Source: Eleginops maclovinus (lineage: Eukaryota > Chordata > Actinopteri > Perciformes > Eleginopidae). From it: DNA of 64,000 bases. The translations under genes were made by a program, and so were the position numbers. The notes below the pieces were generated by a model. The model saw only the letters and a list, made by a program, of their open reading frames with translations. It searched no databases and was not told the origin of the DNA. Position 1 is the first letter of the stretch. The number at the start of each line of letters is the position of its first letter. Shown here piece after piece: positions 40,718 to 50,066 of the stretch. Where the stretch lies: NCBI RefSeq assembly GCF_036324505.1, contig NC_086357.1, forward strand, positions 24,051,293-24,115,292, written 5' to 3'.

Positions 40718-41420
40718 TGATCCTATTCCTTGGCAAAGAGCAGCTCCACTCTTACGAGGTTGATCCATGGGCCCATAAAATAGCAGCAAAAGCCACTTGA
40801 ATCAGGGTGAAATTGGAAACAACAAGGGGCGCCCTCTTAAAAACAGTAAATACCTCCCCACACATCCATCCAGCTGTGATATCCCACTGCACAGCTGTAC
40901 ACGCAGCTCCTCTATCTCCCTCCGCTCCGTTTTAGCCGGCGGTTTAAAAGCTGACAAGTGGACTGACTTACTGTGGTCGCAAAACCATCACACACAACCA
41001 CATCATGGACACGTTTAGCTTCCTGATACAAGGGTGGCGTGACAGAGGAGGACCGACACCACACAACGAGAGGTGTTTGAGGAAGCCTCAGAGCTGGAGT
41101 GTTTGGACCGATTGGCAGGAGGTTTGATACAGCGATCGTACGACTGACAGGCGGAGGATAGCGGAGGTGGGTTTGGCTCCACAGTAGCTTGACCGCAGGA
41201 CTGGAGCTATCATCACCCCGACCGAGGGGGGGCTTTCATGTCTGTGGAAGTAGAAGCGCAGACTTTCAATTTATGATGACCTGAGGGACAAAATGAGCAA
41301 TTATGAATGAGCCGAGGAGATCTCCAGCAAGATCCATCCTGCAATTTATCATGTTAGGTCAAGTAGTATCAGAGTGGGGCAAGGATTTTTTATTAGCTTT
41401 TCTTGTCTACTTGTTTCCCT

Positions 41421-41791
41421 TATAGTCGACAGTGTGAACCTGGAAATGTTGAGTACCCCAAAATGTTATGTTAGAAATGTACAGTAAGTAAAAAAGGCTT
41501 GGTGTGGTGTGGTTTTTGAGGTATATTTGGGATGATTAATCGATTTCGGACTAATGTAGTTCCAGAAATTGCCCTTCGAGTGCCCTAAAACTTTAAAAAC
41601 CACCAAAAATGCATCATAATAAGCCTACCAGGAGTAATAACATGGCCAAAACTGCAATTTTTCATCCTGAAAATGTCTGCATATGCTATTTAATGCTAAT
41701 TGTGCACATTTACCAACATTACTATGTGCTGGAGACCCGTACTACACACTTTGGGGTACTCAACGTTTCTGGGTTTACAGCAGGACTTTAT
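41421..41791. mobile_element. MITE with long terminal inverted repeats, 371 bp
   Basis: Left arm TATAGTCGACAGTGTGAACC plus TGGAAATGTTGAGTACCCCA (41421-41460). The right arm (about 41750-41791) is its near reverse complement: TTGGGGTACTCAACGTTTCT then GGGTTTACAGCAGGACTTTA. The core GTTGAGTACCCCAAA is identical in both arms. The centre (41465-41745) is AT-rich with no transposase frame. The superfamily and target duplication are not resolved. Confidence 0.7.
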
Positions 41792-42479
41792 GATCTGGCG
41801 AACAGACTGTTGGATGATGTGTATACCGACTCTTTTTGTTGATCTACCTGAAACACAAAGTCATATGCGAGCCACATTGACAGGAAAAGAATAGGAGAGG
41901 AGAAACTATGAGTAACTGGAGGAAAGACGAGCGTGGCAAAAGTTTTTCGAGGAGAGGCCGGGGATTCTGGGTGGTCTGCTTCGGGCAGATGTCAGTTTTG
42001 AAGCAACAGTACGGCCAAAGGAGTTACAACTTCCTCTAACGTTGGCTGCAGGGGATTTCTGCCACTCAGGGGAAGGGTTTATAGGGCAAGGCGTCCTAAG
42101 GGGCGTCCGTGTCCTTGATTGAAGTCAAGAGATGTTAATGGCAAAGCAATATTGGCCTGAAACCACAAACAATAACATTTAAAAAGTGAAAGAGTTTGAA
42201 TTTCAGACTCACAAAATGTGATTTACCGTCTATAAGTCAAAGGTTTCAGGGAGGCATTTGATATACCTTGTTTTCATTTGGTCAAAAAATACTAAGTGGG
42301 CTTTTCTGAATATGAAGTGACTCAAACCATAAACTGAACTCCTTAACCTTGGAGGTTTGATCAGCCACAGGTGTTTATAGTACACTGTTCATCTGTCTAT
42401 TGAACATATCCACTTATTTTGTATTTTATTACAATATTTTCTATTGATTCTAATGTTAAGTTTTGACTTTTTACCCTCA

Positions 42480-42585
42480 GCTTCCTTGTATCATTACGTC
42501 TATGTTACTATGTTAAGTATTGAGTGTCATCAGTATCATTGACACTGTAGTTATTGTGAACATGACAATAAAGCCTTTGAATCTT
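42480..42585 (+). mobile_element. LINE-like 3' tail next to splice acceptor
   Basis: ATTGTGAACATGACAATAAA followed by GCCTTTGAATC is the typical tail of a teleost non-LTR element. The same wording appears reversed at 63808-63829. It ends about 11 bp before the exon at 42597. The 5' limit is uncertain. Confidence 0.55.
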
Positions 42586-42596
42586 TCCCTCTCCAG

Positions 42597-42857
42597 GAGT
42601 AAACCAGCTGAAGAGTCGGAGGGCACTGACAGCAGCACCACAGACAGCTGGATGACCAGTTCCCCGGACACGGAGCTGGAGCTGGAGGAGACGGAGGATA
42701 TGCCCGGCCTCGGAGAGGAGGAGCTGCCTCACATCCTGCTCCCCGACAGCCTGAGCCAGCTGGAGGAGTTCGGACGACACAAACGACCGCGCAAAAATCA
42801 CCGCGGACACGGGAGGCCCCGCCTCTTCAGTGACCTGTGGGTGCGCATCGGGGACAG
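42597..42857 (+). CDS. trabd2b: trabd2b (TIKI2) coding exon: acidic/basic linker and DLWVRI motif
   Basis: This 261 bp exon completes Glu140 and encodes residues 141-226 plus two bases of codon 227. The acceptor is CCCTCTCCAG at 42596 and the donor is AG/GTGAGA at 42858, phase 2. The order is a Ser/Thr-rich stretch, an acidic run (about 164-183), the block [14 protein letters not shown] (187-200), a basic run rich in Arg/Lys/His (201-215), then [10 protein letters not shown] (217-226). The [14 protein letters not shown] block is what I recall from TRABD2B and not from TRABD2A, and is my main reason for the 2B symbol. This membrane-proximal region is expected to be flexible. Alternative: a fish trabd2a that kept the block; an ortholog tree would settle it. 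Confidence 0.93.
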
Positions 42858-42930
42858 GTGAGATATCTATGATGATATGATTATCAGCTCTTTATTTAAA
42901 GATCTGTTTTGGATCAGATTAGCCTTTGAG

Positions 42931-43283
42931 GCGGCAGTGGCTCAGTCAGTAGGGACTTGGTCTTGGGACCGAAGGGTCGCCGGTTCACGTCCCGATCGGA
43001 CCAAAAAAAAAATATGGAGTGAGCTGGTAGCTGGAGAGGTGCCAGTTCTCCTCCTAGGCCACTGCCGAGGTGCCGTTGAGCAAGGCACCTAAACTCTATC
43101 TGCTCCCTTGGCGCCGGGTACCTGGCTGCCTCTCTCCTCTGCATGTGGTTGTGTGTGCATGTATTTCTTCTGTGTTTGTGCATGTATATCCTCTGTGTGT
43201 TTAATGTGTGTCAACACAACAGAGTAGAGAAAGCAATTTCCCTGTAAGTGATTAATAAAAGTATGTCTTCTTCTTCTTCTTCT
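42931..43283 (+). mobile_element. tRNA-derived SINE with (CTT)n tail
   Basis: The tRNA-like head has an A box GTGGCTCAGTCAGTAGGG (42938-42955) and a B box GGTTCACGTCC (42982-42992). It is followed by a central domain with GTGCCGTTGAGCAAGGCACC and a 3' region ending TTAATAAAAGTATG then (CTT)n. The layout head-core-LINE-like tail-simple repeat is a standard teleost SINE. It is inserted in sense 73 bp after the trabd2b exon ending at 42857. Confidence 0.88.
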
Positions 43284-43289
43284 TTATTG

Positions 43290-43376
43290 GGGAGTGAGTG
43301 TTGAGAAGGGGAGATAGGGTGGACGACAGGCATAAAGGAGCCCAGACCGGATTCACACCCGCATTCGGACCGATTT
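43290..43376 (-). mobile_element. possible tRNA-type SINE remnant
   Basis: AGGAGCCCAGACCGGATTCA followed by CACCCGCATTCGG carries a B-box-like antisense motif (GACCGGATTCACACCC). The match is weak. Confidence 0.3.
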
Positions 43377-43479
43377 GTTTTAGCTCTTTTGAAGATATTT
43401 TAAACTTCAAACTATTACTCTAACATAAGGTGGTATCAAGTGAAATTATAGTATATGATACAATAAGACAGAACAACAT

Positions 43480-43870
43480 ACGATTAGATAGAGCTTCTAT
43501 AGTCCCAAAAGAAATTGGTCTGCCCAAGATCACTCAAAAATGACACATAGGAATAAAAAACTAAAGAGTTAAACAGATAAAGTGTATGAGAAGAACATAA
43601 GTTCATAGTAGATTAAAGATAAAAGTAAACAGCTGAGATATCCAGGAGGATCTGTTTCCAATAGTGATTTCACTGTTAAAACATATTGGGCTCTGGAAAC
43701 TAATAGTGTTGAGATTTAGTAAAATATGATATAAACTGATAAGATAGAACTGTATCATCTCTCAGGGAAATGTTGTGCCAGAGATTGCTCAAAAACTACA
43801 ATGACATAAGAATAAAACAAAAGAAAAAGCAATGAGAATAAAGTGATAGAGATAAAATAAGAAGTACTTC
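43480..43870 (-). mobile_element. two diverged antisense retroelement 3' tails in tandem
   Basis: GAAATTGGTCTGCCCAAGAT with CACTCAAAAATGACACATAGG (about 43512-43553), and GAAATGTTGTGCCAGAGATT with GCTCAAAAACTACAATGACA (about 43767-43806), are two versions of the same sequence about 255 bp apart. The wording (cccaaaagaaattgg) is the antisense of a fish LINE 3' end. Confidence 0.5.
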
Positions 43871-44168
43871 TACAACACTGCCTAATCTAAATAACAGTTA
43901 AGGTGAGATGGATGTATTAAGACAAGGAAATTAGATATAAAAGTACTCATTTATGTTACTGTTCACTTGGTTGCTTCAAAAGTGATTAGACATTTAAGAT
44001 CACTTGAGTAAAAGTTACAACCTTTAAGTCTTTGTCGGGATGTCATTCAGATCATAAGTTCAGCTCACTTTAAAAGAGCTTTTCTGTTTAAATATTCAAT
44101 GATCATTTCCTGTTGATTGATCACCAAACCAGCTAAGCCCCGATTATCTTGTGTCCTCCCTCCTCCAG

Positions 44169-44412
44169 CACCACTCCTCCCCCTAATGTGAGGATAGTGA
44201 ACGGCTACGTGACGGTGGATCCTCCTCTCACCCATCAGGAGCAGCACAGACGGACAGAGATCTCCGTCACTGAGCTACATCCTGATGCTGCTTCCCCTCC
44301 CTCCTCTACACCCCCCACCCCCGGCTCTGCACAGTCAGCCTCCGTCCACAGCGCGCTCACACCGTCTTGTCTTTTAGCCTGGCTGTTATCACACATGCTG
44401 CTCACCTCCTGA
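44169..44412 (+). CDS. trabd2b: trabd2b (TIKI2) terminal coding exon with hydrophobic C-terminal tail
   Basis: The terminal coding exon supplies the last base of Ser227, residues 228-307 and the stop TGA at 44410-44412. The junction reads RIGD-S-TTPPP, which parallels the human TRABD2B sequence around its DSTT segment as I recall it. The exon encodes a Pro/Ser/Thr-rich stalk and ends in SCLLAWLLSHMLLTS (293-307), with a hydrophobic run 294-305 and only two residues after it. There is no cytoplasmic tail. TIKI proteins were first described as type I membrane proteins and later as GPI-anchored; a short hydrophobic end after small residues fits a GPI-attachment signal. The acceptor is CTCCTCCAG at 44168. 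The reading frame and the joined length (307 residues) agree with the C-terminal part of human TIKI2. Confidence 0.93.
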
Positions 44413-44446
44413 CCACGACAAGACAGCCTTATCTGCAGACAAACAC

Positions 44447-44471
44447 TACACACACACACACACACACACAC
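44447..44471. repeat. short (CA)n in the 3' UTR
   Basis: A CA tract of 25 bp, 35 nt after the trabd2b stop codon. Confidence 0.95.
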
Positions 44472-44718
44472 TGCTGCCTTCTTCCATACCACAGCGGTGG
44501 AATGTGCCTGATAAACAAGGAATGAGCATCTCACACGCAGGGAAAGAGATGGAGGAACAATCCTGCTGTCGGCCTCCGCCCACAGGGAGGGATCGGCTCC
44601 AGCCTTAAGAGGCTTTATGAACTTTTAGAGTCTCCAAATGTGCAGAATAAGCTCTCAGCCAAGCAACGGATGGACTGTGTTGGAGTTTGCAAACCTCAAG
44701 AAAGTATTGTGGTAGATA

Positions 44719-44724
44719 AATAAA
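44719..44724 (+). promoter_or_regulatory. candidate proximal poly(A) signal AATAAA
   Basis: A canonical hexamer lies about 307 nt after the trabd2b stop codon. It is upstream of the MITE insertion, so its use would exclude the transposon from the mRNA. Confidence 0.4.
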
Positions 44725-44769
44725 CACATAAGACAATGGAAAGATGTTTTAAGAAGTAGCGTGGGACTT

Positions 44770-45095
44770 AGGGCTGGGCAATATGTCGGTATTGGGATAT
44801 GAGACTAGAAATCGTCTTTGATTTTGGATAGCAAAATAAAAGTGTTACTTTTTCCTGTTTTAAAGGCTGCATTACAGTAATGGGGAGTACTTTTATTAAA
44901 TTTACCTGATTATTCCAGCACTTCTTTCTACCAAGACATTAAATCCACAGTATTGATGAACATTTTCATTCGTAATTATACTGTGAAAGCTTCAAATTTC
45001 TACCCTAAAATGTCATCAGGATACAGATATCAAGGCTTATGGTCTTAAATATTGTGATATACTGTATGATTTGTTTTCATGTTGCCCTGCCCTAA
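44770..45095. mobile_element. 'AGGGCTGGGCAAT' MITE inside the trabd2b 3' UTR
   Basis: Left end AGGGCTGGGCAATATGTCGG and right end CATGTTGCCCTGCCCT are near-perfect inverted termini. The interior (GGCTGCATTACAGTAATGGG, GAGACTAGAAATCGTC) matches a common teleost MITE that I recognise. The flanking octamers TGGGACTT and TGGAACTT differ at one position, consistent with an 8 bp duplication. It lies between the proximal and distal AATAAA signals. Confidence 0.8.
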
Positions 45096-45366
45096 TGGAA
45101 CTTGTCTACCTACTAACATCTGTAATATGGTATAGAATAATAAGACCTTAATATTGAGAGTAGGACCTACTAATAACAGTTATTCTGACTCTGTGGTAAA
45201 CGAGTTGAATGCATAGAGTAAAACAGTACTGTGTAGGAGGTGGAGCGCTCAGTTGCCACTTTTATTTTGTAAATTGTGCATTTTGTTCATAAAGAAGTAT
45301 TGTATATTTATTATTTCTGGAAGAAAAGAGTATATTTTCTTGCTTTTTTTTGAAGATAAATGAAAA

Positions 45367-45372
45367 AATAAA
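45367..45372 (+). promoter_or_regulatory. candidate distal poly(A) signal AATAAA
   Basis: A canonical hexamer sits in an A-rich context and is followed within about 40 bp by T-rich tracts (45401-45423) that could serve as the downstream element. It is downstream of the MITE, so use of this site would place the MITE in the mature mRNA. Confidence 0.4.
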
Positions 45373-45719
45373 CTTTGAAAACCAAAAATTGTTGAAAATA
45401 TTTCTTTTTTTCCTGGTTTTTTTCAGATCATGAGGGTTTGACTATTGGAGATACAACTGAATCAGCCTCATAAAGACAGCCAGCTATAAATACATTTATA
45501 TTCCTATACGAGTTTATTTATGTATTATGTCACATGTGAATTATATACATTGGCTATATTTAGTAATCACCGTAAGCTCAACTTGGATGAAATATGTGGC
45601 ATCAATCTATTCATTTCTTCAAGTATGTATTTATTTATTGTTAAGCACCATGCATATTCAAGAATCCATGAATTAATGTGCCAGTGGTAACATCTAGACT
45701 ACATTTAGTGACATATGTA

Positions 45720-46225
45720 CACTGCCCGGTCAAAAAAAAAGGTCACTGTGGGGGCAGTGCTATGATCTGGGGTTGCTGCAGTTGGTCTGGTCTAGGTTCA
45801 GCAATGTGCCCAAAGAATGAGGTCAGCTGACTACCTGAATAAACTGAAGGACCAGGTTATTCCATCAGTGGATTTCTTCTTCCCTGATGGCACGGGCATG
45901 TTCCAAGAGGACAATGCCAGGATTCATCGGGCTCAAATTGTGAAAGAGTGGTTCAGGGAGCACGAGACATCATTTTCACACATGGATTGGCCCCCACAGA
46001 GTCCAGACCTGAACCCGACTGAGAATCTTTGGGATGTGCTGGAGAAGACTTTGCGCAGTGGTCTGAATCTCCCGTCATCAATACAAGATCTTGGCGAAAA
46101 ATTAATGCAGGAAATTAATAAATGTTGAGACGTTGCAGAAGCTTGTGGAAAAGTTACCACAGCGAATGCGTGCCGTGATCAAAGCTAAAGGCGGTCCAAC
46201 GAATATTAGAGTGTGTAAGGCAGTG
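45720..46225 (+). mobile_element. internally deleted Tc1/mariner element with broken transposase
   Basis: It is bordered by TA dinucleotides (45718-45719 and 46226-46227). The left end is CACTGCCCGGTCAAAAAAAA and the right end keeps only AGGCAGTG. The coding part is the C-terminal half of a Tc1-type transposase: DNARIH and PTENLW carry the second Asp and the Glu of the DDE triad, 36 residues apart by my count, with [10 protein letters not shown] between. The N-terminal DNA-binding half and the first Asp are missing. The frame stops at 46126-46128 and resumes one frame on with LQKLVEKLPQRMRAVIKAKG; another frame break lies near 45817. It is non-functional. Confidence 0.9.
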
Positions 46226-48479
46226 TATATTGCAAGTTGGCAGGCAACAAAGCTTAACCTGTGTCATGCTTTGTTTAGCACTGAACTGACTGTATTGAAA
46301 GAGTAAATGCACATTACAGTACTGTGTGTTACACTGCTGGTGAAGGAACTCTTGTATACAACAAACATATTATACTGAAAACATAACTTAGCAGACCAGT
46401 GCATAACGGGGAACACACAACAGGTGATCTCAGTCTGCCACCTGCTGGCCAAAAAGGGAAAACACTATTCACTTAAAAATCTACCAGTGCTACAGTTGCA
46501 TTAAACAAGTGCCAATCAGAGAAAGGCATCATGGGAATAATGAAACCTCAGGAGGGGAATGTTGAAGTCAAATACAGTGAGGAAGGTTAGACAGGGCACA
46601 GGTGAAGTCAGAGGTCACTTTCAGGGGACTTGATGCTTAAAAAGGCAATAAAAGCTCTGAAACAAATGGGACATTATAAACGTCCTGGCTGACTGTAATG
46701 TAAATCGAGATGCTTCTCACTATCTTGTGAATTACACACAAATATGTGCCAATTCTGAAACTGTTGATAGTTCAAAACAGGTTCACCTGAAGGTGTAGAT
46801 AATCGTAGCCGAATGTATTACTTTAGATCGAAATATGTTATTGTAACAATAGTATTGACAGGTTAAAGGCTTCTCGGCTGTGATCTTGATCTTGGTCTGA
46901 CTGCAGAGGTATTCAAAGATGATTGATGATTAATGATGTAGATTAAGGGTGGTTAGTTTGTCGGAATATTCATAATGAAATGTATTGCAATATTAAATAT
47001 TTATACTGAAGCTTTTACATAACTCACGTGCATCGTTGGAAGCTGAAAGTTCCTTACTAGAATAAGTGATATTCAACCTTAATAATGTTAGGTTATTTAT
47101 AACGACGAAATCTAAAATGTACTCAACATTAGGGCTGAGAATTTGGAAACAATATGTCATTTGTAAATATATTGACTGATGTTGAAAATGCAATATGATT
47201 AATGATATCTGAGGGCCCTCCATGTCTTGAACATACATTACAATATCAACATTGATACAATTGAAATGTAAAGGGCAACACAAATAAACGGATTTGCTGC
47301 TGTAGTTACACTGTTTCCCCACTGAGTGGCGCCAGAGTCACATATTAAATTCAGCCACAGCTCAAAGAGGTCTGTGGAAATGTTAAAGGCCTCAGAACAG
47401 AGCCTGACATTGAAGAGCTGCAAAAACACAGGGCATTGCTTTTTGGATAGCATACTTTAATAAAGTTAATGCAGACACATTTAAACCACAATAAAAAGTG
47501 TGGTTATTTATATATGAATAATATTTCTGTGTACAAATTGAATTCACTTTGTAAGACTGGACCTACAGAACTGATTCAAACTTTAAAGTCCCCATAGTTC
47601 AGAGATAATGTATTTTGAAATCACTAAGAAAAAAGTAGTAATTTCACAAAATAGTTAATCATTTTTAAATGTGTGTATTCAGTGTATAGATTTCTTTAAA
47701 TAATATAATATGCTCTTATTATTAATATTATTTTTATTACAGTCACTAAATATCAAAGGAATAATGAAGGATTTATTCTTTTAAATGTTATTGTGGTAAA
47801 CCAGTATTTTATTTGATGCAATTCAGTTCATTTATTTGATGGCTTATTGTGTAATAACTCACAACATATTATACTTGTTTTACTTACTTTTATAATATGG
47901 GATCAATAGTCGTTTTTCTGATCATTTTGGATTTCCTGAGTGCTTTAAATGTATTAAATAAATCCTGCATGTTTATCTAATCTCAAGATACATTTCACTA
48001 ACGGCAGTAAACAGCCAAATATGTAGGAAACAGTTTCACAAAAACAATAAAATAGTAAAAAGATCTATGACCATACTTTAAAAAAGGGCAGAGCTAATAA
48101 ATATATACAATCCCATAAATAAAACCTGTTTCTCACTAACTTGATTGGACCTTTATTAAGATGACAATATCATTCAAAACTATTAATCAACTAACATTAT
48201 TTAATTTAATGTTTAATGTTGTTTTTGTGAAGTGTCCAATCATATTAAGCTTTGAAATGGTTAAGACCCCAGCAAGACCTTAAGATGTTTTGAATTAAAT
48301 ACCATTAATTGAACAGTATTCATATTAATTAGAGATAGTACCGTTTCATTTTTAACCTTACACTTGTGTTTCCAGAGAGCCTTCCCCTCTCCTAAACAGT
48401 AGAAAAAAAGCAGTGAAGAGCAAGTTTTTGAACAAACAGCTTTTCCGCCCCTTAAGCCGAGACAGGACAATATTTGCCT

Positions 48480-49130
48480 TTGCTAGAATACCATTTTCCC
48501 TGGACTTCGGGGTGTTGTTTGAAGGAGTGGGGGCCTGACAGGCCGCTCTGAAGACTGACCCTCACTCTGCCCGGGACGCGCCGCCAGCCGCATATAAATA
48601 AAAGATTACAGTGGAAAATCAATTTCTGAGCAAACTCATTAAAAATGCCCCTCGCCTAAACTGATTCCATTTCCTCCCGTTCAACATGTTAACGCCTTGC
48701 TGTCCCTGAGCCCGACTACCACCACTGCTTCATCCCACCCCAACCCCCACCTCTCCCCTGCCCCTCCATCCTCCATCCTCCCTTTGCCCTGTTGCTCTCC
48801 CCCGGTGGTAATTACTTGCACAAGTCGTTTTTTGCCCTTTGATTTGCACCGTTTCACAAATGAAGGTTAAGTTTGTTTAACCGTGCTGGATTTGCCAGTC
48901 ATGTTAAAGCATATAATGTGGCAGGTCCTTGGTTTCTGCACACACCTCAGGCCTGCCTCCCCCCCTCATCTCCTTCCCTGTTGGCCTGGGCCTCCCCAGG
49001 AGGAGGGAGGCGGGGGGGCTCCAAGGTTAAGGCTTATTGGGCCTGAGGAAGCCTGCAGTGGATCAGGCTTCAGACCCATTGACTTGACTGAAAGGCGGCC
49101 AGGAAGTTGTTAAAAATCACCTCTGCTAAA
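48480..49130. other. unique GC-richer block, possible regulatory sequence
   Basis: It is free of simple repeats and of the families seen elsewhere in the window. It contains AATCAATTTCTGAGCAAACT, GTGGTAATTACTTGCACAAG and TGAGGAAGCCTGCAGTGG blocks in an otherwise AT-rich flank. A conserved non-coding element is possible but unsupported without alignment. Confidence 0.2.
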
Positions 49131-49627
49131 AGGATTAAGATTCAAACTGCTGTGTTTGCCCAGAGAGGATGTTCAGGTGCTCTCAGTAAGTCCCTGGAAA
49201 GATAGAGAGGAAGAAATAGGAGCAAGATAAGGGATCATTAGTGGACTTCCCTCCAAGGTTGGAAGCTTAGAAGCTTTAGTCATATCTTCCTATACAATGT
49301 ATAAGAATGCCTTTGCAGAGCGTATTGCTGAAACAGAAAGAAACGTACAATAGTGAAAGACACAAAAAGTGTACAAGTGTTTCCATATTTCAGCGCCTTC
49401 GCCTCGTCTCCGATCAATAACCTCACAGAGTGAAAGTCACCAGAGCCAAGGTGAACATCGATCTCAGGCAGCCAGAGCCGCTAAGAGCATTTTAAGTGTG
49501 TCGCTGGGATTGTTTGGCTGCAGCTCGCACACAAAGCGGAAGCACACGGAGGAGTTTAACACAGCCCACAAAACACAAGACTTTCACATTCACAGCGAGG
49601 CAATGTCTCTCAGCTAATCAGATCTAT

Positions 49628-50066
49628 AGAGTGGTGCAGGATTTAAAGTCAATGGGCTTTTTGAATGTTTTTTTGGTCTGAAATTAGGTTTGAGCAGTTT
49701 ATTCCACAACCTAGAAAAAGCATCAACGCACACGTGAATTTTTGAGCTTCTGTCACAAAAATTGGTGGAACAAGTGACTGAAGGAGAGTACTTAATGTCA
49801 TCCTGCCAAACATTAGCCACCTTTAGCTTAGCAGTGGTGATGTGAATTGATGCAAACATGATGTTTCTAGCGTAACATTAGCTATTAACTTCTAAATATA
49901 GTGCACATTTGTGGAGTTGATCCTGTTGAACAAGTATCATAAATGGAGGCTTCCAAATAAATCTTCCAAAATCCAATGGAAAAGTTCCCATTGTCTCTTT
50001 TGTAAAGGGAAGGAGAGCGATGCTAAGTTCCGGGTCGCCCTACAAAAATGTGTCTTCACGCCACCT
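49628..50066 (+). mobile_element. MITE family 'GAGTGGTGCAG', copy C
   Basis: It starts at ATAGAGTGGTGCAGGATTTA. It keeps ACATTAGCCACCTTTAGCTT, CTTCCAAAATCCAATGGAAA, GCGATGCTAAGTTCCGGGTC and GCCCTACAAAAATGTGTC in the same order as copies A and B. The right terminus is worn (CACGCCACCTGCAG). Confidence 0.75.

Larger units (their letters stand above)
39902..42596 (+). other. trabd2b intron (2,695 bp)
   Basis: The intron runs from GTGAGT to CCCTCTCCAG, phase 2. It carries a (TG)n tract at 40678-40715, a 371 bp element with terminal inverted repeats at 41421-41791, and a plus-strand LINE-like 3' tail at about 42480-42585 that ends only about 11 bp before the next exon. I see nothing else in 39902-40670, 40720-41420 or 41800-42480. 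Confidence 0.85.
42858..44168 (+). other. trabd2b intron (1,311 bp)
   Basis: The intron runs from GTGAGA to TCCCTCCTCCAG, phase 2. Most of it is retroelement-derived: a tRNA-type SINE (42931-43283), a possible SINE remnant (43290-43376) and two antisense LINE-like 3' tails (43480-43870). About 43870-44150 is AT-rich and unassigned. Confidence 0.85.
44413..45400 (+). other. trabd2b: trabd2b 3' untranslated region (predicted extent)
   Basis: This follows the stop codon. It contains a short (CA)n (44447-44471), an early AATAAA at 44719-44724, and a MITE insertion at 44770-45095 that brings another AATAAA (44835-44840). A late AATAAA at 45367-45372 is followed by T-rich sequence that fits a cleavage and polyadenylation site near 45390. 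The transcript end is an inference: a short 3' UTR of about 320 nt or a long one of about 970 nt are both possible. Confidence 0.55.

Noticed and set aside
47120..47220. TTAGGGCTGAGAA..., similar to the start of the AGGGCTG MITE
   Set aside because: Only the first few bases match and no opposite terminus is visible nearby.
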